This document shows, piece by piece, positions 6,502 to 11,980 of a DNA stretch of 11,980 nucleotides. The notes beneath the pieces are model-generated. The model worked only from the letters and a program-made list of their open reading frames with translations. It ran no database searches and was not told the origin of the DNA. The DNA lies in contig JAAZNS010000204.1 in NCBI GenBank assembly GCA_012798185.1, forward strand, positions 1 through 11,980, written 5' to 3'. How positions within the stretch are numbered: the stretch's first letter is position 1; each line of letters begins with the position of its first letter. Made by a program: the position numbers and the translations under genes. This DNA is from Chloroflexota bacterium. GTDB lineage: Bacteria; Chloroflexota; Anaerolineae; Anaerolineales; UBA4823.

Positions 6502-6515
6502 CCCAGAATGCTGGG
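6502..6515. repeat. Small hairpin in the rpmB leader
   Basis: CCCAG-AATG-CTGGG is a perfect 5-bp stem with a four-base loop. In the rpmB message it lies just upstream of the ribosome binding site. On the plus strand it abuts the TATAAT of the asp23 promoter. It is short, and could be chance, a leader structure or a protein binding site. Confidence 0.4.
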
Positions 6516-6521
6516 TATAAT
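6512..6521 (+). promoter_or_regulatory. Candidate -10 for the asp23-fakA-degV operon
   Basis: TGGGTATAAT contains a perfect TATAAT at 6516-6521. No convincing -35 lies 16-18 bases upstream, and the TG is one base too far for a strict extended -10. The transcript would start near 6528, about 75 bases before the asp23-like ATG. Confidence 0.45.
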
Positions 6522-6544
6522 ATCAACTTGCCTTAAGCGGGCGA

Positions 6545-6573
6545 ATTTTACCATAAATCGTATCCAATTACAA
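6545..6573 (-). promoter_or_regulatory. Predicted rpmB promoter
   Basis: On the minus strand TTGTAA (6573-6568), a 17-base spacer ending in TGG, and TAAAAT (6550-6545) form an extended -10 promoter with optimal spacing. The predicted transcription start is near 6538, giving rpmB a leader of about 50 bases. It lies downstream of the asp23 start site, so the two promoters face each other. Confidence 0.62.
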
Positions 6574-6603
6574 GCGGAGTTGTTATAACTACAGAGGTAA
6601 ACC

Positions 6604-6960
6604 ATGAATGATAATAATAATCCATTAGGCGGAATTTATATCTCACCCCGCGCTATTGCAACCATCGCTCACCAGGCAGCACTTGAATCATACGGCGTAG
6701 TTGGATTAGCCCATAAGAATTTGGTGAATGGATTAAGTCAGGTGATTGTTAAAGATCCAACTCATGGTGTAGAAGTTCAATATGATGGAAATGAAATTGT
6801 TATTAACATGTATATTATTATTGAGTATGGAGTACGCATTTCTTCGGTGGCTTCCAGTGTGATGAATCTGGTTCATTTCCAGGTCGAAAAAGCTTTAGGT
6901 TTACCGGTAAAAAGCGTAAACGTTCATGTTCAGGGTTTAAGAATTAGTGAACTCGAATAA
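6604..6960 (+). CDS. Asp23/Gls24 (YloU-like) family protein
   Basis: This 118-residue protein is typical of the YloU/Asp23/Gls24 envelope-stress family (DUF322). Recognisable features are the opening GGIYISPRAIATIAHQAALES, the central VEVQYDGNEIVINMYIIIEYG strands (the family's two-layer core) and the ending VEKALGLPVKSVNVHVQGLRI. Members are small cytoplasmic or membrane-associated proteins. In Staphylococcus, Asp23 is tethered to the membrane, and loss of the protein perturbs the cell-envelope stress response. The biochemical role is unknown. A good AGAGGT lies 6 bases before the ATG. In Bacillus, yloU directly precedes yloV (the fakA homologue), and the same pairing holds here, with a 153-base gap. 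Confidence 0.92.
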   Translation: MNDNNNPLGGIYISPRAIATIAHQAALESYGVVGLAHKNLVNGLSQVIVKDPTHGVEVQYDGNEIVINMYIIIEYGVRISSVASSVMNLVHFQVEKALGLPVKSVNVHVQGLRISELE

Positions 6961-6989
6961 ATCTTTCATGGGTATCTGTTCAAGCGCTG

Positions 6990-7094
6990 GTGAAAAAAAC
7001 CGATCTTGAGGTATATGCAGGTACTGCGCACACACGCAAACACTTCAAATTCGGTAACTTACCCAAATTAGCTGAGCAGCACCGTTTATATTAA
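6990..7094 (+). CDS. Doubtful 34-codon frame between asp23-like gene and fakA
   Basis: A GTG at 6990 opens a 34-codon frame ending at TAA 7092-7094, with a basic, aromatic-rich product (VKKTDLEVYAGTAHTRKH then FKFGNLPKLAEQHRLY). The frame is in fact open from 6951, overlapping the end of the asp23-like gene, but has no ATG. No clear ribosome site precedes the GTG. It may be a chance frame, a gene remnant or a tiny protein; I do not recognise it. It fills most of the otherwise unexplained 153-base gap in the operon. Confidence 0.15.
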   Translation: MKKTDLEVYAGTAHTRKHFKFGNLPKLAEQHRLY

Positions 7095-7113
7095 TTATTT
7101 AGGAGCTTTCCGA

Positions 7114-8802
7114 ATGAGTGCGGAAACATCAACCAGTGCCCAAACACAACAAATTAAATTGCTGCAAAATTCTCCCCTCGATGGGTTTTCCTTAAAAGTG
7201 CTTATCGAAGCCGGTTTAAATTGGCTGCGTACGAACCAACAAATCGTAAACGCTCTCAACGTATTCCCTGTTCCCGATGGAGATACTGGCACTAATATGG
7301 TGTTGACCATGCAAGCAGCCTATGATGAAATCGCCAATTTGTCAGAACGGAATTTCGGGAAAATTGCGCATGCCGTCGCCCATGGTGCATTGATGGGTGC
7401 CAGAGGCAACTCGGGTGTTATTCTGTCTCAAATATGGAGAGGATTTGCCCGCTCTGTGGACAATATCGAACAAATGGATTCAGAAATGTTCGCTAGAGCA
7501 TTGTCTGCCGCCAGAGATACCGCTTATAAAGGGGTTGTCCGTCCTGTAGAAGGAACTATCCTCACTGTTATAAAAGATGTTGCCGCAGCCGCTGAAGCCG
7601 CTTTGGCGCATACAAATGACCCTTTTGTTATCTTAGAAGAGATCGTCCAGGTAGCTGATCAATCGGTTCAAAAAACACCCGAACTTCTTCCGGTTCTAAA
7701 AGAAGCAGGAGTGGTCGATTCCGGCGGAAAAGGGCTCTTTTTTATTCTTGAAGGAATGCTTCGATATTCTAAAGGTCTTCCTTTAGACATAATGACGACA
7801 GCAGTTCAACCGCTGGCAAGCATGAATCTAGAAAATTCGCTTTCCAGCATCGAACCAGGACAAGATTACGAAGTGGTTGTCGATTTTAAACCGAACCATT
7901 CATTAAACTTGGAGAGTTTTTATCAAGAGCTGGAAGAAATCGGCACATCCATTCAATTAGGCGAAGGGGATGGGGTTTACCGGCTGCATATCCACGTTCC
8001 TACTGAAAAACGATACATGCCAATCGAGTATACGATGTCGCTTGGAACAATAACAAAAGTTTCCATTGAAAATCTGATTGCTCAAATGGAAGAAATTGAA
8101 GGAACTTCAGGCAGCGTTAAATTATCATTAGCTCCCGTTGCACCAGGACAAATAGCCGTCATCGCAGTCAGTCCTGGTTTAGGAATCTCAAAGGTATTTG
8201 CTAGTTTGGGTGTCGCTGCGATTGTCGAAGGCGGTCAAACAATGAACCCAAGCATTCAGGAAATCATTAAAGCGATGGAAAATCTACCCACCGATAAAAT
8301 TATTATTCTTCCTAATAATAAAAACATCATTGCAGCCGCGAAAACAGCAATCGGATACACCGGAAAACAGGTCAACGTTATTCCAACCAAATCCATCCCT
8401 CAAGGATTTGCTGCCATGTTAAGATTAGAACCGGATGGTGATTTAGAAGAAGTGACCGGTCAAATGAATGAAGCAATCTCCGATGTTATTACCGGAGAAA
8501 TCACCCGTGCTACCCGAAGTGTTGAAATCGATGATGTTGCCGTGAAAGAAGGTCAATTCATTGCCTTACTTAACGGTAAACTCATTTCATCAGGTAATAA
8601 AATCGAAGACACCTGTCTTAGTTTGCTTGAAAAAGCACAGGCAGATAATTATGAATTAATTACATTATTTTATGGAAATGAAATGCAAAAATCAGAAGTA
8701 AACCGGATTGCTGATGTAATCCGCACGAAATACCCGAATCAAGATATCGAAGTTCAGGATGGTGGACAACCTCATTATTACTTCATCATGTCTATCGAAT
8801 GA
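7114..8802 (+). CDS. fakA: Fatty acid kinase subunit FakA-like (DAK2 / YloV family)
   Basis: The product is the ATP-binding subunit of fatty acid kinase, which phosphorylates a fatty acid held by a FakB (DegV-family) protein to give acyl-phosphate for phospholipid synthesis. The 562-residue length matches the family. The N-terminal DhaL-like kinase domain (about 25-225) has NVFPVPDGDTGTNM (49-62; the aspartates at 55 and 57 should bind Mg-ATP), GARGNSGVILSQ (96-106) and VVDSGGKG (200-207). The linker domain (about 250-330) holds LHIHVPTE (291-298), with the two histidines. The C-terminal domain (about 335-562), expected to bind FakB, follows. The canonical YCTEF of this linker reads DYEVVVDF here, so the cysteine I recall as conserved appears to be glutamate. 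AGGAG at 7101-7105 fixes the start. The stop overlaps the next ATG (ATGA), showing translational coupling to the degV genes. Confidence 0.93.
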   Translation: MSAETSTSAQTQQIKLLQNSPLDGFSLKVLIEAGLNWLRTNQQIVNALNVFPVPDGDTGTNMVLTMQAAYDEIANLSERNFGKIAHAVAHGALMGARGNSGVILSQIWRGFARSVDNIEQMDSEMFARALSAARDTAYKGVVRPVEGTILTVIKDVAAAAEAALAHTNDPFVILEEIVQVADQSVQKTPELLPVLKEAGVVDSGGKGLFFILEGMLRYSKGLPLDIMTTAVQPLASMNLENSLSSIEPGQDYEVVVDFKPNHSLNLESFYQELEEIGTSIQLGEGDGVYRLHIHVPTEKRYMPIEYTMSLGTITKVSIENLIAQMEEIEGTSGSVKLSLAPVAPGQIAVIAVSPGLGISKVFASLGVAAIVEGGQTMNPSIQEIIKAMENLPTDKIIILPNNKNIIAAAKTAIGYTGKQVNVIPTKSIPQGFAAMLRLEPDGDLEEVTGQMNEAISDVITGEITRATRSVEIDDVAVKEGQFIALLNGKLISSGNKIEDTCLSLLEKAQADNYELITLFYGNEMQKSEVNRIADVIRTKYPNQDIEVQDGGQPHYYFIMSIE

Positions 8803-9650
8803 ATTGGCTAATGAAATCTCGGATTGGCATTCTAACGGATAATACTGCACAATTTACAATTGAAAAATATCCAGGCAGTCAATTGGTGCATAAGCTCCCC
8901 ATAAACAAAATGAGCGATAATGAATTTACACCACCATTAACGCCTGGTTATCAATCTGATCATATCCCCCATATTGGTTACCAGAATCTTTTACCCGAAG
9001 AAGAAGACATAAGAGATACTTTGTTATCTCTCAATGAGCGGTATGATGAAATACTCATCCCAGTCATCTCGAAAAAAATATATCCGTTATATTATGTTAT
9101 TGAAGAAATTATTACTAGACTGCCCAATTCTTCAAGATTTCACCTGATCGATTCTCAATCAATGGCGATAGGGTTAGGGATGATCGTTCAAATGGCAGCC
9201 AGCTCGGCATTTCGAAACAACTCAATAGAAGACATAAAAAAGTATATTAGAAACATTATCCCGAAAATCTATGCGATTTTTTGTGTAAAGAATCTTCATT
9301 ATCTATATTTATCTGGTTTATTGGATCCAGCTCAAGCAATTATTGGTGAATTTCTGGATATCTTTCCCTGTTTATCATTGGAAAACGGAATGCTTGTTCC
9401 CACTTACAAGGCAAGAAATTTACGTCACTGCATCGATCTCTTTTTGGAATTTTCATCCGAATTCGAAAATGTAAGAAATATCGCCCTACTTCATGGCGAT
9501 GGGGTCGATTCTCAGGATTTTCATACCTTGCGCTCGCGAATTATTCACCAGTTTTCAACTGCCTCATTTAGTGAACACACAATTAATCTCGCCACAGCAT
9601 CTATCCTGGGACCCCAAGCGATAGGGCTGATAATCATGGAAACGATATAA
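8799..9650 (+). CDS. Divergent DegV/FakB-family paralogue
   Basis: This is a DegV-fold protein of 283 residues whose ATG overlaps the fakA stop. A second ATG at 8811 gives MKSRIGILTDNTAQF, closer to the normal DegV start and possibly the true one. Family signs are GILTDNTA near the N-terminus, FHLIDSQSMAIGLGM (114-128) and the ending ILGPQAIGLIIM. Several expected lipid-binding signatures are missing by eye: there is no Thr/Ser-rich TTxxxS segment, S-x-L-S-G reads SKKIYP (91-96), the R-R-S-G-R segment reads YLSGLL (170-175), and the His before GPxxxG is isoleucine. The frame is intact, so it is not an obvious pseudogene. It could bind a different ligand, regulate FakA, or be degenerating. Family call firm; fatty-acid carrier function doubtful. 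Confidence 0.85.
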   Translation: MNWLMKSRIGILTDNTAQFTIEKYPGSQLVHKLPINKMSDNEFTPPLTPGYQSDHIPHIGYQNLLPEEEDIRDTLLSLNERYDEILIPVISKKIYPLYYVIEEIITRLPNSSRFHLIDSQSMAIGLGMIVQMAASSAFRNNSIEDIKKYIRNIIPKIYAIFCVKNLHYLYLSGLLDPAQAIIGEFLDIFPCLSLENGMLVPTYKARNLRHCIDLFLEFSSEFENVRNIALLHGDGVDSQDFHTLRSRIIHQFSTASFSEHTINLATASILGPQAIGLIIMETI

Positions 9651-9653
9651 CGT

Positions 9654-10505
9654 ATGAAAACATCAAATATCGCCATCGTAACTGACAGTACTGCAGATAT
9701 TCCAGATGATTTAGCTGAAAAATCCGGTATTTCAGTGATCCCTAATTTGGTTGTCATCGATGGCGTTGCAGTTGAAGACGGGAAAGGGATGACTCGGCAG
9801 GAATTTTATTCCGCATTACCTCAAATGGATAATTTACCAACAACTGCCACAGCATCTGCAGGAGTCTATCACCTGTTATATGAAAAACTATTTCAACAAG
9901 GAATCAGCCACATCATTTCAATACATCCTTCTTTACAGTTAAGTGGCATTATTAATGCTGCCAGTATGGCTGCCGAATCATTCGGCAAACGTGTCAGCGT
10001 TATCGATAGCGAAAGTATCAGTTTAGGACAGGGGTTTCAAGCATTGGCAGCTTCCGAAGCTGCTGCTGCTGGTGCTACGGTCGATGCCATTTTAAGTTTG
10101 ATCAATGAAATGAAAAAGCGCATCCGTCTGGTTGCCATGTTAGACACTTTGGAATACGTCCGAAGAAGCGGTCGGGTCAATTGGGCACGCGCCCGACTGG
10201 GTGATTTTTTCCGGATTAAACCTTTTCTAGAAGTAAAAAAGGGGCAAGTGCTTAGTCTTGGCGAAACTCGAACATACCGAAAAGGTTTTTTACGGATGTT
10301 GGAAATGTTAAAAAGTTTGGGTCCCCTGGAACGACTGGCAATTTTACACACCAACGCAGAAAACGCAGCGCAACAATTATTGGATGAATATTGTATGAAG
10401 ATATTATCCGAACCAATCATTGTTAATGTGACCACGGTAATCGGCTCGCATGTTGGACCAAATGGGCTCGGTTTTGTAGCGGTTTCGAAAAAACCATCTC
10501 CTTAG
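9654..10505 (+). CDS. DegV-family fatty-acid-binding protein (FakB-like)
   Basis: This 283-residue DegV/FakB protein is expected to carry a fatty acid to FakA for phosphorylation. It keeps the family signatures: IAIVTDSTADIP (6-17), the Thr/Ser segment LPTTATAS (61-68), SIHPSLQLSG (89-98), VIDSESISLGQGF (116-128), EYVRRSGRV (167-175) and IGSHVGPNGLGFVAV (263-277). S93, R170 and H266 fall at the numbers I recall for lipid-contacting residues in Staphylococcus FakB proteins. The gene begins 3 bases after the stop of the divergent paralogue, with no strong ribosome site, so coupled translation is likely. Together with fakA it makes a complete FakA-FakB pair. The exact acyl chain bound cannot be read from sequence. 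Confidence 0.93.
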   Translation: MKTSNIAIVTDSTADIPDDLAEKSGISVIPNLVVIDGVAVEDGKGMTRQEFYSALPQMDNLPTTATASAGVYHLLYEKLFQQGISHIISIHPSLQLSGIINAASMAAESFGKRVSVIDSESISLGQGFQALAASEAAAAGATVDAILSLINEMKKRIRLVAMLDTLEYVRRSGRVNWARARLGDFFRIKPFLEVKKGQVLSLGETRTYRKGFLRMLEMLKSLGPLERLAILHTNAENAAQQLLDEYCMKILSEPIIVNVTTVIGSHVGPNGLGFVAVSKKPSP

Positions 10506-10542
10506 TTTTACATAAATCAATAATCTGAGTTTAAAATTCACG

Positions 10543-10557
10543 AGGAATAATATTCCT
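10543..10557. repeat. Short inverted repeat upstream of recG
   Basis: AGGAAT-AAT-ATTCCT is a perfect 6-bp dyad in the 89-base gap between the degV and recG genes. It has no T-run, so it is not a convincing terminator. It could be an operator half-pair just upstream of the putative recG promoter, or chance. Confidence 0.3.
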
Positions 10558-10578
10558 GTTCCTACTTGCATACTACAC

Positions 10579-10587
10579 TGGTAAAAT
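10579..10587 (+). promoter_or_regulatory. Extended -10 element directly before recG
   Basis: TGG-TAAAAT is identical to the rpmB extended -10 on the other strand. A poor -35, TTCCTA at 10559-10564, lies 17 bases upstream. With a usual 6-8 base gap, transcription would start at about 10594-10595, the recG ATG itself, suggesting a leaderless or near-leaderless message. No Shine-Dalgarno sequence is present before the ATG, which is consistent. Confidence 0.42.
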
Positions 10588-10594
10588 ACAAAAG

Positions 10595-11980
10595 ATGAAA
10601 TCATCCATAAATAAATTAAAAAAATACTTTGAACTAGAAGATGAACGGGGTTATGACAATAAAGCGATTATGGGGGGAATTGACCGAATATTAGAAAATT
10701 GGGAAACCGAAGCACTGGCAGAAAATCTCCCTGAAGAAATCATCCAATTGATTAATCAACGATTGCGTGATTATTTCCGTTTGAGTGAAACATCACGATC
10801 CGAAATGCTGGATGGAATTTGGAGCAGGTTACAAAAAGAATATCCCGATCTGCCTCCCTTGGATAAAAAAAAGAAATTTCCATCAGTGAAAACAGAAACC
10901 ACGCCCGCCAGTAACGAAACCTCAACAGCTGTTATTCAACCCCAAATAGAGAGCGAACCAGTCCGCGAAGTTGAGCAGGTAAGGGAAAAAACTGTTCAAC
11001 CCGAGATCAAACGAGAACCTTTATCGAAACTCAATGTCCCTTTAACCGTGATTTATGGTATTGGACCCAAAAATGCGCAAACTCTTAAGCGGCTGCATCT
11101 CTACAATTTGGAGGATATGCTCTATCATTTTCCTCGCCGTTATATCGACTATACCCAGCTAAAATCCATCAAACGCCTGAGATACGGCGATGTTGTTACT
11201 GTGATCGGAACAATTGACAATATCTCCAGCCGAAAAACCAGGGATGGCAGAACCCGGTTTACTGAAGCCATTATCAATGACGGCACTGCGGGGTTGCGGG
11301 TGATCTGGTTTAATCGGTGGGATGTAAATAAACTGCAAAATGGTCAACAAATTTCAATTTCCGGAAAAGTCGACCAATATTTGGGTCGAATGGTAATGAC
11401 AAATCCTGATTGGGAACATCTAGATCAGCAACAATTACATACCAATCGCATCGTTCCGGTTTATCCCCTTACTCAAAACATTTCTCAAAATTGGCTTCGT
11501 AAGATGATCAACCAGGTAGTGGTTAATTGGGCATCCAAGATTCAAGATTATCTTCCAGAATATCTAATTAAATCTGCCGAACTGATCGATTTAAATTCTG
11601 CACTTACTCAGATTCATTTTCCCGACTCTTGGGAATCTTTAAAAGCAGCTCAACACCGCCTGGCTTTTGATGAAATATTGTTCCTCCAGCTTGGCGTTTT
11701 GCGCCAAAAAATAATCTGGCAAAGCAAAACTGCAACACCGATCACATCTACAAATGAAAGTGTCGAATTATTTGCCCAACAGTTGCCCTATACATTAACA
11801 AATGCACAAAAGCGGGCAATTCAAGATATTCGTGCGGATTTAAATAGTGGACGTCCAATGAACCGATTGCTGCAAGGAGACGTTGGTTCAGGAAAAACAA
11901 TCGTAGCTGCATATGCGATTTCTTTAGCCGTGCAACAAGGTAAACAAGCAGCACTCATGGCGCCAACCAGCATCCTTGCA
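10595..11980 (+). CDS. recG: ATP-dependent DNA helicase RecG, N-terminal part (runs off the window)
   Basis: RecG is a superfamily-2 helicase that remodels stalled replication forks and branched DNA. The first 462 codons are present without a stop. Residues 1 to about 145 are a family-variable extension: a helical acidic part, then a Glu/Pro/Thr-rich stretch (about 90-145). The wedge region begins with VIYGIGPKNAQTL (about 152-164) and LYHFPRRYIDYT, followed by an OB fold (about 195-285). The helicase core begins with LTNAQKRAI (401-409), and the Walker A motif is GDVGSGKT (428-435). Motif II and the C-terminal lobe lie beyond the edge. Walker A is about 130 residues further in than in E. coli; long N-terminal extensions are known in RecG of Thermotoga and others. 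The ATG at 10595 has no ribosome site, but the frame has no better start nearby. Confidence 0.95.
   Translation, partial: MKSSINKLKKYFELEDERGYDNKAIMGGIDRILENWETEALAENLPEEIIQLINQRLRDYFRLSETSRSEMLDGIWSRLQKEYPDLPPLDKKKKFPSVKTETTPASNETSTAVIQPQIESEPVREVEQVREKTVQPEIKREPLSKLNVPLTVIYGIGPKNAQTLKRLHLYNLEDMLYHFPRRYIDYTQLKSIKRLRYGDVVTVIGTIDNISSRKTRDGRTRFTEAIINDGTAGLRVIWFNRWDVNKLQNGQQISISGKVDQYLGRMVMTNPDWEHLDQQQLHTNRIVPVYPLTQNISQNWLRKMINQVVVNWASKIQDYLPEYLIKSAELIDLNSALTQIHFPDSWESLKAAQHRLAFDEILFLQLGVLRQKIIWQSKTATPITSTNESVELFAQQLPYTLTNAQKRAIQDIRADLNSGRPMNRLLQGDVGSGKTIVAAYAISLAVQQGKQAALMAPTSILA

Noticed and set aside
6323..6588. Two plus-strand frames opposite rpmB and its leader
   Set aside because: rpmB on the minus strand is certain, with zinc CxxC pairs, ribosome site, promoter and terminator; these frames are shadows.
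10037..10435. 132-codon minus-strand frame within the second degV gene
   Set aside because: It is antisense to a canonical DegV coding sequence and lacks its own ribosome site or family features.

Overview
The window looks like ordinary chromosome of an Anaerolineae-type bacterium (Chloroflexota). I infer this from three things: the order rpmB / asp23-like / fakA-like / degV / degV / recG; a PknB-like kinase whose catalytic loop reads HCDIKPHN; and several extended -10 elements of the form TGGTAAAAT. Base composition is moderately AT-rich. There are no tRNA or rRNA genes, CRISPR arrays, insertion sequences or phage genes.

Layout. (1) Positions 1-1582, plus strand: the possible 3' end of an unrecognised gene, then two response regulators, one OmpR/PhoB type and one NarL/LuxR type, with no histidine kinase beside them. 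(2) Positions 1579-1998, minus strand: a small, probably helical protein of unknown function whose stop overlaps the stop of the NarL-type gene. Upstream of it lies an inverted-repeat cluster that looks like an operator. (3) Positions 2261-4815, minus strand: an operon of a diacylglycerol-kinase-family lipid kinase, a Ca2+/H+ antiporter and a membrane-anchored SH3-like protein. (4) Positions 4945-6066, plus strand: a membrane-anchored Ser/Thr kinase, divergent from the lipid kinase; the two predicted promoters overlap. (5) Positions 6067-6603: a gap with no gene, a bidirectional terminator, rpmB on the minus strand, and promoters for rpmB and the next operon that face each other. (6) Positions 6604 to the end, plus strand: an Asp23/YloU-family protein, a FakA-like fatty acid kinase, two tandem DegV/FakB-family proteins and the first 462 codons of recG.

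How the genes fit together. fakA and the degV genes form a fatty-acid activation module: FakA phosphorylates fatty acids carried by a DegV/FakB protein, feeding phospholipid synthesis. The lipid kinase at 3877-4815 also points to membrane-lipid metabolism. The gene order resembles the Bacillus rpmB-yloU-yloV-(sdaAB-sdaAA)-recG neighbourhood, so most of the right half is a conserved housekeeping block.

No dramatic new system is evident. The best leads are the first DegV paralogue, which has lost several residues expected for lipid binding although it sits between fakA and a normal paralogue; the GTGAAC inverted-repeat cluster at 2021-2063; the face-to-face rpmB/asp23 promoters; and a recG mRNA that may be leaderless.
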